Below are positions 34,509-44,346 of a stretch of 64,000 nucleotides of DNA, one piece after another (position 1 is the first letter of the stretch; every line of letters begins with the position of its first letter). The position numbers were made by a program, and so were the translations under genes. The stretch spans positions 1 to 64,000 of the forward strand of contig JAUXPH010000030.1 of the NCBI GenBank assembly GCA_030683995.1, in the 5' to 3' direction. The notes beneath the pieces are model-generated. The model had not been told where the DNA came from and ran no database searches. It was given only the letters and a program-made list of their open reading frames with translations. The stretch comes from Lutibacter sp. GTDB taxonomy: Bacteria > Bacteroidota > Bacteroidia > Flavobacteriales > Flavobacteriaceae.

Positions 34509-34588
34509 TTTAATCGTTTATTTGTGTAACTGTTTATTTTTACTTCGGTCTTCAAACTTGCGTCTTCCGTCTTCGGTCTTCCCACTTC

Positions 34589-35167
34589 CTACATTTTCTT
34601 CACAAACTTGGTCAAAATCACAATTTGGATGCCGTCCACTTTGCCTTCAATATGTTCCGCATTATCGTGAACTAACGAAATTCTTCGCACGGCAGTTCCG
34701 CGTTTTGCAACCATACTCGATCCCCTTACTGGCAAATCCTTGATTAAAACCACCGTATCTCCCATTTCCAAAATCACGCCGTTGCTGTCTCTGTGCACCA
34801 ATTTATCACTGTCAACTTCGCCTTCGCCGCTCGCTTTTGCCCAAGCCAAAGTTTCCTCATCCAAATACAGCATATCCAATAAATCTTGTGGCCAGCCTTC
34901 TGTTTTTAAACGGGTTAACATTCGCCAAGCCATCACCTGAACCGCCGGAACTTCACTCCACATACTGTCGTTCAAACAACGCCAATGATTCGCCTCAACC
35001 GCATCCTCATTTTCAATTTGATTGCTGCAAGTTCCACAAACAACCACACTGTCATCCTCATTTCCGTTTTTTGCCGGCTGCACTTCGTAAGTACTTAAAT
35101 CCTCCGTTGAACCGCACAATTCACATTTACCTCCGCTGCGTGAGGCTAATTTTTTCGATATATCCAT
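34589..35167 (-). CDS. PhnA/YjdM-type zinc-ribbon protein
   Basis: 192 residues. The N-terminus carries a zinc ribbon (CELCGSTEDLS ... CGTCSNQ). The C-terminus is a PhnA (YjdM) domain with DSNGVILEMGDTVVLIKDLP and KRGTAVRRISL. Despite the historical name, these proteins are not shown to act on phosphonates and no phosphonate genes are nearby. A minus-strand TAGTTTTG box (35193-35186) lies 19 nt from the ATG. Convergent with the M20 gene. Confidence 0.85.
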   Translation of the reverse strand: MDISKKLASRSGGKCELCGSTEDLSTYEVQPAKNGNEDDSVVVCGTCSNQIENEDAVEANHWRCLNDSMWSEVPAVQVMAWRMLTRLKTEGWPQDLLDMLYLDEETLAWAKASGEGEVDSDKLVHRDSNGVILEMGDTVVLIKDLPVRGSSMVAKRGTAVRRISLVHDNAEHIEGKVDGIQIVILTKFVKKM

Positions 35168-35257
35168 ACTGTGTTTTTAAAAACGCAAAACTACGGTTAA
35201 TAAACAGCAATTACAACCGCTTCTTAAATTCTGCATTTTTTGACTTTACTTTTTGCA

Positions 35258-35353
35258 GGGTGTCCCCCGCCGGTTGGCGGGTCGCGCTGTTCGTTGCAAG
35301 TCCTCGTCACGCCCAAAAGCGTGCCTTCGGGCTTTTCACTGCCATCGCTAACA
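35258..35353. repeat. Structured intergenic repeat, copy 3 (reverse orientation)
   Basis: Reverse complement of the 30306 copy: the GTTAGCGATGGCAGTGAAAA block, the GGGCGTGAC hairpin, the GAGGACTTGCAACGAACAGC core and the CCCGCC...GGCGGG hairpin are all kept, with changes limited to the hairpin ends and loops. It lies in the 463-bp gap between PhnA and DUF4407, which also holds CCTATCCCAGCCCTTTCC-type sequence (35360-35408) and a GGACAGGATGCGACCAGTC hairpin (35471-35489). No gene is seen in that gap. Confidence 0.85.
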
Positions 35354-35630
35354 CAAAATCCTATCCCAGCCCTTTCCGTCCCGATAGATATCGTGAGAAA
35401 GGGAGCTTGATTTTGTCATTAGAGAATGATATTTCTTAAAAACAACAATTCATTTTTTAACTTTTAGAACGGACAGGATGCGACCAGTCATTAATATTAA
35501 CTCTTTCATCATTATATATACAATAAAAATCCAATTCTGTTGTTATTTTAATTCTCCTGTTATTTTTAATAATTCTTTAAGAAAATAATTCAAGAACTTT
35601 TACGTTATTTGCATTACAAACTACTATGTT

Positions 35631-36734
35631 ATGCTTAACCAATTCTTTTGGATGTGCTCAGGTTCAGATACCGACATCCTAAAAACCAGCTCAAAAGCCG
35701 AACAACTCAAATATGCAGGCATTGGCGGAACCGTATTTTTTACCGCAGTTATGGCTTTTATTGCCTCAAGTTATGCGCTATTTACTGTTTTCGACAATTA
35801 TTATACCGCCATTTTTTTCGGACTTATTTGGGGATTGCTCATTTTTAATTTAGACCGCTTTATTGTTTCCACCATCAAAAAAAGCGATTCCAAATGGAAA
35901 GAAATTTGGCAGGCGACACCACGAATCATATTGGCCATCATTATTGCGGTGGTCATTTCAAAGCCTTTGGAAATAAAGATTTTCGAAAAAGAAATCAACC
36001 AGGTTTTGCTAAAGCAAAAAAACGATTTTACGCTGGCAAACAAAGCGCAAATCGCCAACCAGTTTTCACCGGGAATTAAAACGCTCCAAAACGAAATAAG
36101 TGGTTTAAAACAAGAAATTGAAACCAAGGAAACCGAAACAAATGCCTTATATGAAACGTATATCGCGGAAGCTGAGGGCAGAAAAGGAACCAAATTACTT
36201 GGTAAAGGTCCGGTTTATGCAGAAAAACGAGAAAAACACGATGCGGCTTTGGCCGAATTGCAGCAAATAAAAACAGAAAACAAAGCAAAAATTGCTGAAA
36301 AGGAAGCGCAAATTATCGCATTAACCAAACAACAAACAGCACAAATAAACACGACACAACCCATTATTGATGGTTTTGACGGATTGATGGCGCGGATAAA
36401 TGCTTTGGAAAAATTGCCTTGGCTGCCATCCTTTTTTATTTTCCTGTTGTTTTTGGCTATTGAAACTTCACCTATTTTGGCAAAATTAATCGCCTCAAAA
36501 GGCGAGTACGATTTCAAAACGCAAGATGTAGAAAATTCGGTAAGAGATTGGGTGCAACAAAAAGCAAATCAGCGTGAAAAACTATTGGTTACGGATGACA
36601 CACTCAATGAAGCCATTTACAACGAATTGGCCGATGAAAAAGAGCTGTACAATTACAAAAAACAAAAAGCACGTGAAATTTTGCAATTTCAGGCAGACGC
36701 ATTTTATAAAAGTCAGAAAAATATTGTTGGATAA
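35631..36734 (+). CDS. DUF4407 membrane protein
   Basis: 367 residues. Three membrane segments in the first ~105 residues and one at ~265-285 flank a long coiled-coil region (about 140-235, rich in Lys/Glu/Gln, for example KTLQNEISGLKQEIETKETE). A cytoplasmic tail follows. This arrangement is the DUF4407 family, whose function is unknown. The N-terminus MLNQFFWMCSGSDTDILK is conserved in the family. Possibly a scaffold or mechanosensor in the envelope (speculation). Confidence 0.85.
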   Translation: MLNQFFWMCSGSDTDILKTSSKAEQLKYAGIGGTVFFTAVMAFIASSYALFTVFDNYYTAIFFGLIWGLLIFNLDRFIVSTIKKSDSKWKEIWQATPRIILAIIIAVVISKPLEIKIFEKEINQVLLKQKNDFTLANKAQIANQFSPGIKTLQNEISGLKQEIETKETETNALYETYIAEAEGRKGTKLLGKGPVYAEKREKHDAALAELQQIKTENKAKIAEKEAQIIALTKQQTAQINTTQPIIDGFDGLMARINALEKLPWLPSFFIFLLFLAIETSPILAKLIASKGEYDFKTQDVENSVRDWVQQKANQREKLLVTDDTLNEAIYNELADEKELYNYKKQKAREILQFQADAFYKSQKNIVG

Positions 36735-36845
36735 TTTTTATTGATGTTTTTTGGCTTCTAGACTTTTTATAATCAACCTCATTACTGTTTTTACTTTTGC
36801 TGATATAATTAAAAAACGTAATCTGATATATTTTATCACTCCCTT

Positions 36846-36869
36846 TTCCCCCTTCGGGGGTTAGGGGGC
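36846..36869. repeat. Module B hairpin repeat at the end of the S37 gene
   Basis: TTCCCCCTTCGGGGG then TTAGGGGGC. On the minus strand the TAA it contains is the stop codon of the S37-like gene, whose last residues (AP) are read from the repeat. Confidence 0.85.
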
Positions 36870-38189
36870 TTTTTCCAGCGGATAAATAGTGACACTGTAT
36901 CCCAGCCAGTTTTGCAATTTATTGTAAATGAGTTGTTGGTCTTCTTTAGAAAAATCGGATATTCTTGTTTTGTGTGAGCCTTCTTTCAACACCATTTTCA
37001 AAGCATTCACGTGAGGTTTCGGATTTGGCGCACAAGCGCCCCAAGTGTCGTATTCCCCATAAATATACAGTATTTTATTTCCTTTATTCTCTACAAAATC
37101 GCGCACTTCATTGATGTAATCTGGATTGTAGGTTAAATCCACATTTTTTGGCGCAAAACGGTTTTTTGTTGGGCTGTGAACCACTTTTAACAAATCTTTC
37201 ACCGGCGTTGTGTCAAATCCGTAATAACCCAATTCTGTTAAATGTTGGTAGTATGAAGGCAGCAAATCAGTATACGTTTGGTCATTATAAAAAGAAATGC
37301 CCACAATGTCGTTAATATAATGGAACATTGAAGCGGCAGTCGCGTTTTCTTCAGGAATTTCGGCACATTTTCCGCCCCATTGCCAAAATGAAAAAGGAAA
37401 TTCCAATACGGCATATTCCAACGCTTCATCCACAGAAAGTTCCGTAAAACTCATATTTTTTACTGTTGCATAGTTTTTAATTTCATTTAAAACAGCTTCT
37501 CTGTTTTTTAAAACCGCTCTTTGAAATTCAGTAATTTTCATCCTGCAGGCATCACTTCCAACGGTATTAATATGGTTTTCTGTTCTTTTGTCTTCTTGTC
37601 CATTAATAAGCGGAGCAACATAAGGTACTGCAACCTCAACATCCCAAGGATATTTCGATTTGTAAATTAATACGGTTTCTCCGCCTTTGCTGATTCCGGT
37701 TGAAATCCATTTTCCGGTGTACAATCGTTTCAATTTGGTGACTAGTTTGTGATAATCTTCAATGGCTTGGTCATTTTTTAAATACTGCCAGGGAATGGTA
37801 TCGGGACGCGATTTACCGTAAAACCGGTATTCGACCTGAACCTGGTTTGCTTTGAATATTTTGCTTAATTCATAAGTGCTCGGGTTCGCATTATAGCCTT
37901 CGGTAATTAATACTGTCGGCATTTTTGTGTCGGTATGCGATAAATAAACGTGATGTTTAAAGGTGCCTGCTGAAATATTTTTATGGTCCAAAGGCTGTTC
38001 CAAAACAATTTGATAAGCTTTTTTAAAATGGTCTTTGGCTTCCATTTCGGTGATTTCGGCAGTTGGAAAAAGGGTTGAAAATTTTTGCTCAAAAGTTAAA
38101 ATTTCTACGGGATCTAATGCTACAACTTTACAGGAAACGATTGAAAAACTTAAGGAAACAAATAAAATCAGGGATTTATAAAACTTCAT
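36861..38189 (-). CDS. S37/S28-like serine aminopeptidase, lipoprotein
   Basis: 442 residues from the ATG at 38189; a TTG 9 nt upstream is unlikely. The N-terminus FYKSLILFVSLSFSIVSC ends in a lipobox Cys, so it is predicted to be a lipoprotein in the envelope. The alpha/beta-hydrolase nucleophile is in STGISKGGETVLIY, and the C-terminal region has LYIYGEYDTWGA (Asp) and KEGSHKTRI (His). This fits secreted tripeptidyl aminopeptidases of the S37 group. The stop is provided by a module B repeat. Its substrate is presumably extracellular peptides. Confidence 0.85.
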   Translation of the reverse strand: MKFYKSLILFVSLSFSIVSCKVVALDPVEILTFEQKFSTLFPTAEITEMEAKDHFKKAYQIVLEQPLDHKNISAGTFKHHVYLSHTDTKMPTVLITEGYNANPSTYELSKIFKANQVQVEYRFYGKSRPDTIPWQYLKNDQAIEDYHKLVTKLKRLYTGKWISTGISKGGETVLIYKSKYPWDVEVAVPYVAPLINGQEDKRTENHINTVGSDACRMKITEFQRAVLKNREAVLNEIKNYATVKNMSFTELSVDEALEYAVLEFPFSFWQWGGKCAEIPEENATAASMFHYINDIVGISFYNDQTYTDLLPSYYQHLTELGYYGFDTTPVKDLLKVVHSPTKNRFAPKNVDLTYNPDYINEVRDFVENKGNKILYIYGEYDTWGACAPNPKPHVNALKMVLKEGSHKTRISDFSKEDQQLIYNKLQNWLGYSVTIYPLEKAP

Positions 38190-38224
38190 TTTTATCAAAT
38201 AATTATTTGAACCATTTATTTAGC

Positions 38225-38623
38225 TTACTTCATAATATATTTATCTATCAACGCCTTTAATTCGCTTTGGCTGAAAGGTTTTGAGATATAATCGTTGCAG
38301 CCTGCTGCAATTGCTTTTTCCCTGTCTCCCGGAAGCGCAAAGGCTGTTTGTGCAAAAATAATTAGGTCTTTATTAAATTCTCTTATTTGCTTTGTTGCTT
38401 CATAGCCATTTAATACTTGCATTTTAATGTCCATCAACACAAAATCTATATCTGGATTCTCTTTACATAACTTAACCGCTTCCAATCCGTTAAACGCAAT
38501 TAAAGGCGTTTTACAATAATCTTCAATCATTATTTCGAGCATCATTTCTGATGTTGGATCGTCTTCAACAATTAATATTTTTAAATCTTTAGATTGAAGC
38601 CGTTCACTAATTTCTTTTTTCAT
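38225..38623 (-). CDS. Stand-alone receiver-domain response regulator
   Basis: 132 residues: a single CheY-like receiver. The acidic pair is in ILIVEDDPTSE, the phospho-acceptor Asp in DFVLMDIKMQV, a Thr in FAQTAFA and a Lys in YISKPF. There is no output domain. It begins 11 nt after the PAS sensor kinase and is almost certainly its partner, perhaps as a phosphate relay to another regulator. Confidence 0.92.
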   Translation of the reverse strand: MKKEISERLQSKDLKILIVEDDPTSEMMLEIMIEDYCKTPLIAFNGLEAVKLCKENPDIDFVLMDIKMQVLNGYEATKQIREFNKDLIIFAQTAFALPGDREKAIAAGCNDYISKPFSQSELKALIDKYIMK

Positions 38624-38634
38624 AATTGTATCCT

Positions 38635-40440
38635 TTATTTTATGTCATAAGGCGTCGTAAAGTAAAAAATAGTGGTTCCAATTTCGCCTAAGGCACGGTT
38701 TTCAACTTCGCTTTCAACCCAAATTCTGCCCCCCAACATCTCCACAAAAGCTTTAGAAATAGTCAATCCCAATCCAGCGCCTTCATAATTTCTGTTAAGT
38801 GCTTCACTTCCTTGCCTAAACCTTTCAAAGATTAGTTCCTTTTGTTCTTGGCGAACACCTTCTCCAGTATCACTTACAAAAAACTCGAGTTCGACCGGAA
38901 CGTTTTCTTTTTTTAGGATGTAGCCAAATTCAACAGAACCTTTATGGGTGAATTTTATGGCATTTTTTATCAAATTTACAAGTACCGCATATATTTTTTC
39001 GCCGTCTGTATTGATAATTGCTTCACTGTCCAATAATGCATTTTTATAGCTAAAATTAATTCCTTTTTGAGCGATTTCTTCCTTAAATAAATCGTATACG
39101 CTTACTATTTGCTCATTAATACTACATTTAAAATTATGAATTTCGACATTTCCTGATTCAATCTTTGAGATCAAAACAATGTCGTCTATAATATTGAGCA
39201 TTCGTTTTCCACTATGCTCAATAACGGAAATATATTTGGTTCGCTTGTCACTTGTAAGTTTCGATTCTTTCAGCAAGTCTGAAAAGCCAAGAATACTGTT
39301 CATCGGGGTTCGAATTTCGTGGCTCATATTGGCAAGAAAAGCCGATTTTAATCTGTCGCTTTGTTCCGCTTGTTCTTTAGCTTGCCTTAATTCCTGATTT
39401 ATTTTTTTATACTCTTCGTTTTGCGCTTCTATTTCCGCATTTTTTTCTTCAAGCATTTTTTCATGCCTTTTGCTTTCTGTGATATTTACGCCTATGCTGG
39501 CGGATCCCAATACTTCACGCTCATCCGATTTTAATGCAATATTATTCCATAAAATGTATAATTCCTCCCCTGTTTTAGTCAATATAGGGTTTTCAAAATT
39601 TTTTGAAAATTCATTTGTTTTCATGCCTGCGAAAAAAAGCTCCATCAATTTTCTTCTGTTATCATCTGGCACAAATACCTCGAACCAGTTTTTTTCCAAT
39701 ACTTCCTCCCTTTCATAACCGGTAATTCTCAACAAATAATCATTGCAAAAATTAATGGTTCCATCATTATTCAGCATAAGCGACAACACATTGCCGCTTT
39801 CCAATATTTGCGTAAATCGGCGTTCATATTCCTGTAATTTAAATTGCGCCAATTCATTTTGCCAGTTTTTATATTGATTAACCATTAAAACACCTAACAA
39901 CATGGTGACTGGAGCATAAATAAATATAAGTGGAATTGCAATGACTTTTAAGGTAGAGAGCATCATATCGGGTGGCAACAATACTGTAAGCGCAAACATT
40001 ATTAGGTGCACAGCCAATCCCAATGCCAACAGTTCCATGTAATAGTTATTGGATTTCCAATTTGGCCTAAATTTTCTCCAAAGCAAACCTATTGATCCTG
40101 AAGTGATAATAACTGCCAAACCCATCCACAAACCACTGCCGCCAATAGATAAACGAACAATTCCTGTGGCCAACATCGCAATGACAGTGGGAATTGGGCC
40201 AAAAAATAAGCCAGCAACTGAAAGTAGCACAGAACGCATGTCAAATGTGATTCCCGGAACCATCATCCAAGGCGTAGACATTAAAATAATACCTATGCTG
40301 CTTAAAACGAGTCCGGCAATAATTTTTTCAGAAATGCTCTTAGGTCCTTCATGCTTAATCCAAAAATTTTGATAAAGCATTGAAAAGGCAATCAATAAAG
40401 CCGCATTTTGTAACAATCCTATTAAAATAGATTCCTTCAT
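38635..40440 (-). CDS. Sensor histidine kinase with 5TM-LytS-type and PAS domains
   Basis: 601 residues from the ATG at 40440. Residues ~1-195 hold about six helices with a 5TMR-LYT-like motif ([19 protein letters not shown]). A PAS domain (~205-325) follows, then a short coiled coil, HisKA with [19 protein letters not shown] (phospho-His) and HATPase with [13 protein letters not shown] and [18 protein letters not shown]. It probably senses a membrane or small-molecule cue; the signal is unknown. Co-transcribed with the receiver at 38225. An apparent TTG start (40446) is discounted. Confidence 0.92.
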   Translation of the reverse strand: MKESILIGLLQNAALLIAFSMLYQNFWIKHEGPKSISEKIIAGLVLSSIGIILMSTPWMMVPGITFDMRSVLLSVAGLFFGPIPTVIAMLATGIVRLSIGGSGLWMGLAVIITSGSIGLLWRKFRPNWKSNNYYMELLALGLAVHLIMFALTVLLPPDMMLSTLKVIAIPLIFIYAPVTMLLGVLMVNQYKNWQNELAQFKLQEYERRFTQILESGNVLSLMLNNDGTINFCNDYLLRITGYEREEVLEKNWFEVFVPDDNRRKLMELFFAGMKTNEFSKNFENPILTKTGEELYILWNNIALKSDEREVLGSASIGVNITESKRHEKMLEEKNAEIEAQNEEYKKINQELRQAKEQAEQSDRLKSAFLANMSHEIRTPMNSILGFSDLLKESKLTSDKRTKYISVIEHSGKRMLNIIDDIVLISKIESGNVEIHNFKCSINEQIVSVYDLFKEEIAQKGINFSYKNALLDSEAIINTDGEKIYAVLVNLIKNAIKFTHKGSVEFGYILKKENVPVELEFFVSDTGEGVRQEQKELIFERFRQGSEALNRNYEGAGLGLTISKAFVEMLGGRIWVESEVENRALGEIGTTIFYFTTPYDIK

Positions 40441-40811
40441 TATCAATTATTTGACGATAAATACTTCATTAACAGGATTTTTTAATCCCTTTTTCTTTCC
40501 GCAATATTATTACCTGCGGCCTTAATTGATTTTTTCTTCGTACTAAATGTAGGTAAATTAATGTTAATCAAAACCTTAAAAATGCAATGTACTGTTTTTA
40601 AAACGTTAATTTATATATTTAGTCTTTCACTTTTTCCTAGTATACAATCATGCTGCCTGACAGTTTCCAAGTATCGAAGTATTTCATGCTAATTATTAAC
40701 ACTTGAATTTTCAATTCGTTACTAAATTAAGCATTTTTGTGATTGAAGCAGAAATTGAAACGGTTTTTTTGTACCAATTAATCGTAGTTTTTTAACTTTA
40801 GGTTTGGAATT
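40441..40811. other. 371-bp AT-rich intergenic region with no recognised feature
   Basis: It lies between the PAS kinase start and the aminopeptidase stop, both minus strand. I see no convincing ORF, hairpin terminator, repeat copy or TAnnTTTG box on the minus strand. The kinase promoter must lie here but was not located. Confidence 0.4.
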
Positions 40812-42104
40812 CTAAATTTTCATGAATGCTTCAATGTCATCAATTTCAATGGGTATTTCTGCTGTTAAATTAATGTTGCCATTTTTGGTGATCAAATAAT
40901 CATTTTCCAAACGACAGCCAATGCCTTCTTCGGCAATATAAATTCCGGGTTCGCAAGTAAGCACCATTCCCGCTTCAAATGGCCTGGTGTATAAACCAAC
41001 ATCGTGCACATCCAAACCAATAAAATGGGCCGTTCCGTGCATAAAATATTTTTTATACAAAGGATTTTCAGGATCCTGATTTTTGACTTTTTCGGCATCC
41101 AGCAAACCCAAATTAATCAGTTGTTGCTCAACCAAACTTGCCATTTGCTTTTCATATTCGGAAGAAACCGCTCCGGGCTTTAACAATTTAGAACCTTTTT
41201 TTAAACAATGCAATACGGCATTGTAAACTTCTTTCTGTCTTTTTGAAAATTTCCTGTTTACCGGAAAACAACGTGTTGCATCAGAATTATAATTGGCGTA
41301 ACATACCCCAAAATCCATTAATATCAACTCGCCATCCTTGCAAATGGAATCATTGGTGTTGTAATGCAAAGCGCAGGCATTTGCTCCTGAAGCCACAATT
41401 GGCTTAAAAGCGTGACGTTTAGCACCATTTCTGATGAACTCATAAGTCAACTCCGCTTCCAATTCGTACTCCATCTTTCCTGGTTTCACAGCTTTTAAAA
41501 CCCTTTTAAAACCGTTAACACTGATGTTTGCGGCTTGTTGCATCAATACAATTTCTTCATCCGATTTAATTTGGCGAAGTTCTCGTGTAATTTTTGCAGC
41601 GCGAAGGTAATTGTGCAATGGATATTTTTCTTTGCACTTGGCAATCATCCGGTCCTGTTGCGTCAACATTTCAGCAGTCAATGTTTTTTTATGTTCATTG
41701 TGGCCCAAATAAAAAGTGTCTGCTTCAAACGCCATATATTGCAATGTCAGGTCAAAATCTTGCAGCCATTTTACATTTTTAATGCCCGAAACTTCAAAAG
41801 CCTTTTCTTTGGTTAATTTGTCGCCTTCCCAAATCTTTATCAATTCGCTGGTTTCTTTCACAAATAAAATTTCTCTGATTGCAGGCAACGCGGCATCTGG
41901 ATACAAAAGCAAAATAGATTCTTCCTGATCAACACCGCTTAAATAAAACAAATCATTGTTTTGGGAAAATCCCATTTCATCGTCTGCATTGTTGGGCATT
42001 ACATCATTTGATGTTAATATGGCGATGGAATTCGGTTCCATTTTTGCCGTAAAATCTTGTCTGTTTTTAATAAATAAAGCGGAAGGAATTTGCGCGTATC
42101 TCAT
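40812..42104 (-). CDS. Xaa-Pro aminopeptidase (aminopeptidase P)
   Basis: A cytoplasmic M24B metallopeptidase of 430 residues removing an N-terminal residue before proline. An AMP_N domain (about 1-140) is followed by the pita-bread fold with metal ligands in LMDFGVCYANYNSDATRC (two Asp), GTAHFIGLDVHDVG (His), LTCEPGIYI (Glu) and GCRLENDYL (Glu). It complements the DPP-IV, M20 and S37 peptidases in the window. Monocistronic. Confidence 0.93.
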   Translation of the reverse strand: MRYAQIPSALFIKNRQDFTAKMEPNSIAILTSNDVMPNNADDEMGFSQNNDLFYLSGVDQEESILLLYPDAALPAIREILFVKETSELIKIWEGDKLTKEKAFEVSGIKNVKWLQDFDLTLQYMAFEADTFYLGHNEHKKTLTAEMLTQQDRMIAKCKEKYPLHNYLRAAKITRELRQIKSDEEIVLMQQAANISVNGFKRVLKAVKPGKMEYELEAELTYEFIRNGAKRHAFKPIVASGANACALHYNTNDSICKDGELILMDFGVCYANYNSDATRCFPVNRKFSKRQKEVYNAVLHCLKKGSKLLKPGAVSSEYEKQMASLVEQQLINLGLLDAEKVKNQDPENPLYKKYFMHGTAHFIGLDVHDVGLYTRPFEAGMVLTCEPGIYIAEEGIGCRLENDYLITKNGNINLTAEIPIEIDDIEAFMKI

Positions 42105-42237
42105 ACCATTTAATTTAGTTACATTTTTTATTGAAAATGTCTAAATTTAAGGAAGTTTTTTCGCTTTAAAATCAATTTTGAAGAAAATTTAATGCCATAA
42201 AACAGCATCCGAATCAATCTGGAAAGAAAGCAATACA

Positions 42238-43311
42238 TTAAACCAGTTTTTTATCGATATATTCGGAGTTCATAATGCGCAATGCGCCCATATATTTCAT
42301 TTTAAACCTTACCAAATCACCCACTTTATATTTTTTTGTTGTTTGGCTCAAATCAACCACCAACATATCGGAACTTGCACCAATAAAAGAAATATTTTCA
42401 TCAACAGGCGTAATAAATTCGGTTTTGGAAATATCCAAAAGTCCGATGTCTAAAATTCCCCTGCTGTGGTTTTTTCCATAATCCTCGGGGTCAATTTCCA
42501 AGGTTTCTCCCGATGGATTTTCTTCCATATAACCATAAGGAACAATGGGTTTTTCAGTAATTTCAATGATTTCAGCATAAAGCATAAAAACATCGTTTTT
42601 CATTTTGGGGATTGTTTTATTGGTAAACAAATCAACACCAAAAAATAGTGATTCTCCAATACGGAAATGATTGACGCCTTTAGGAATTTGCTTTTTCAAT
42701 AAAAGCGGCAACATTACGGATGATCCACCAGACACATAATCTATTTTTTTTCCAAATTTCGCCTCAATCAATTGTTCATACAAACTTAATTGAATCAGTT
42801 TGTCTTTGCTTGGCATCACACCGCTTAAACAATTGAGATTTGCGCCAATTCCCGCGACGTGAATATTGGGTAATTCAAATATTTTTTTGTAAAAATCCAT
42901 TAAATGTTCTCCTAATATTCCTTCGCGCAGGTCACCCAATTCAATCATAATAATAATTCGGTGAATTTTTTCTTGCTTAACCGCTTCTTCCGAAAGCCAT
43001 TTGATGGTCGTTAATTCGGTATTGAAACTTACATCGGCATATTTCACGATGCTGGCTATGCTTCTTTTCGCAGGCGGTTTTATGTAGATGGTTTCTTTGT
43101 TAGGATTGATGGTTTTAATGGTTTTTAAATTGGTTAGCCTGGCATCGCAAACCTGCTCATCACCCAATGACAACACAAATTCCAAGAATGTTTTATTGCC
43201 GCAAAGCATTTTCAAAACTGGCCCCCATTCTCTTCCGTGGCTTTTAAACAAATCTTGCAAAAATGAATAATTATGGGCTAAAGATTTCCTGTTAAGTGTT
43301 ATATAAGCCAT
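42238..43311 (-). CDS. Alanine/ornithine racemase family PLP enzyme
   Basis: 357 residues of a fold-type III PLP enzyme like YhfX and ornithine racemases. The PLP Lys is in GPVLKMLCGNKTFLEFVLSL (the N-terminal strand motif), followed by SFNTELTTIKWL, GDLREGILGEH (phosphate-site Arg) and SGGSSVMLPLLLK. A C-terminal beta domain is present. It probably interconverts D- and L-amino acids, such as ornithine or alanine; substrate undetermined. No ornithine genes lie beside it. Confidence 0.85.
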   Translation of the reverse strand: MAYITLNRKSLAHNYSFLQDLFKSHGREWGPVLKMLCGNKTFLEFVLSLGDEQVCDARLTNLKTIKTINPNKETIYIKPPAKRSIASIVKYADVSFNTELTTIKWLSEEAVKQEKIHRIIIMIELGDLREGILGEHLMDFYKKIFELPNIHVAGIGANLNCLSGVMPSKDKLIQLSLYEQLIEAKFGKKIDYVSGGSSVMLPLLLKKQIPKGVNHFRIGESLFFGVDLFTNKTIPKMKNDVFMLYAEIIEITEKPIVPYGYMEENPSGETLEIDPEDYGKNHSRGILDIGLLDISKTEFITPVDENISFIGASSDMLVVDLSQTTKKYKVGDLVRFKMKYMGALRIMNSEYIDKKLV

Positions 43312-43496
43312 CTGCTAAATATTTAATTGATGAATAGTTAAGCTAGAAATTCTCACTAAAAATTGAGCTCGAATGCTAAAAAAAATTTAAAATTCAGAAA
43401 ACGTGAGGATAAAAATGAAAATTTTCTGACAACGGAGAAAAAAATAATAACTAGAAGTATTTCCAAAAATTTTGACTAAAAATACAAATTTAAGGA

Positions 43497-43940
43497 TTAT
43501 TTTTTAAGTCGCATTTCTAAGTATTTGTTTTCAAAGCCTAATTTTTCGTATAAAAATTTGGCAGGGTTGTTTGGTTCAACGTGCAAAGCAATATCTCCGT
43601 CGGCCAATTCAATGGCTTTGTTCATCAATTTTTTACCGTAGCCTTTGCCTCTGGTTTTTTCGTGAACGGCAATGTAAACAAGAATGTTTTCAGGAATATA
43701 ACCCGCCATTCCGGTTTTGTTGACAATTGTTGCACCCATAATTTCGTCATTTTCGAGCAGCATCAACACAAATCCGCCAAGTCCTTCTTCAGAATCCCTA
43801 ACAGCAAAATCGAAACATTTGCCAATGTCCTCTTTTTTATCGCCGTATTCCTGCAAATGATGAAATAAAAATGAAATAACCTCCTCTTTTTCTGCTGCTG
43901 AAGGTTCTGTAATTTTGTTGTAAATTTTAAAAGTTTCCAT
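43497..43940 (-). CDS. GNAT-family N-acetyltransferase
   Basis: 147 residues. The acetyl-CoA motif A is visible as ENILVYIAVHEKTRGKGYGK, followed by LMNKAIELA and the late NNPAKFLYEKLGF. The acceptor is unknown. It starts 2 nt after the rpsU stop, so both are one operon. It might acetylate a protein linked to translation, but that is only suggested by position. Confidence 0.88.
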   Translation of the reverse strand: METFKIYNKITEPSAAEKEEVISFLFHHLQEYGDKKEDIGKCFDFAVRDSEEGLGGFVLMLLENDEIMGATIVNKTGMAGYIPENILVYIAVHEKTRGKGYGKKLMNKAIELADGDIALHVEPNNPAKFLYEKLGFENKYLEMRLKK

Positions 43941-43942
43941 AC

Positions 43943-44137
43943 TTATTTGTCCTCTTGATTTCTTAAATTTTGTACGTAAATCGCTTTTCCTTTTTGCGTT
44001 CTGTTTTTAACCGATTTCTTGATAAATTGTTTTTGATCCCTTAAATTGTTTATCAGTTTTGTTCTTCGTGTTTTTTGTTTGTATCTTTTCAGCGCTCTGT
44101 CAATATTTTCGCCTTCCTTTACCTGTATAATGAGCAT
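43943..44137 (-). CDS. rpsU: 30S ribosomal protein S21
   Basis: A 64-residue basic protein. The N-terminal MLIIQVKEGENIDRALKRY followed by the Lys/Arg-rich tail matches S21. Bacteroidetes ribosomes hide the anti-Shine-Dalgarno sequence with S21, which fits the scarcity of SD motifs in this window (knowledge plus inference). A minus-strand TATTTTTG box (44175-44168) lies 31 nt before the ATG, with a perfect palindrome just upstream of it. Confidence 0.95.
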   Translation of the reverse strand: MLIIQVKEGENIDRALKRYKQKTRRTKLINNLRDQKQFIKKSVKNRTQKGKAIYVQNLRNQEDK

Positions 44138-44167
44138 AGTTCCTATTTTATTTTAATGGTTATGATG

Positions 44168-44200
44168 CAAAAATACGAAATAGTTTCTATAGAAACTATT
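44168..44200 (-). promoter_or_regulatory. rpsU promoter with a palindromic operator candidate
   Basis: The palindrome core TAGTTTCTATAGAAACTA (44181-44198) extends perfectly to 22 bp (44179-44200). It lies in the spacer just upstream of the -7 box TATTTTTG (44175-44168, minus strand). A second site sharing TTTCTnnAGAAACTATTATT is at 44298-44316. A dimeric regulator bound here could block polymerase. The MarR protein encoded directly upstream is one candidate. Confidence 0.55.
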
Positions 44201-44297
44201 ATTATTTAATTAATATAATTCAATAAGCAAGCAAAAAATACACATTTAATGCAATTAATGTCGATTATTTTGAACAAAAATTGCTCAAAATCCACTC

Positions 44298-44316
44298 TTT
44301 CTGCAGAAACTATTAT
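44298..44316. promoter_or_regulatory. Second copy of the TTTCTnnAGAAA palindrome
   Basis: TTTCTGCAGAAACTATTAT, a 12-bp perfect palindrome plus the same right flank as the 44179-44200 site. The centres are 114 bp apart. Confidence 0.5.
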
Positions 44317-44346
44317 TAAAAAACAATAAATCAATGCTAAAAATTA

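Noticed and set aside
34837-35439. A 200-residue plus-strand ORF
   Set aside because: It overlaps the PhnA-type gene and then runs through the structured repeat; composition is Pro/His/Phe-rich like an antisense frame.
43312-43496. Small gene in the gap between the racemase and GNAT genes
   Set aside because: No start-stop pair with a plausible sequence; AT-rich only.
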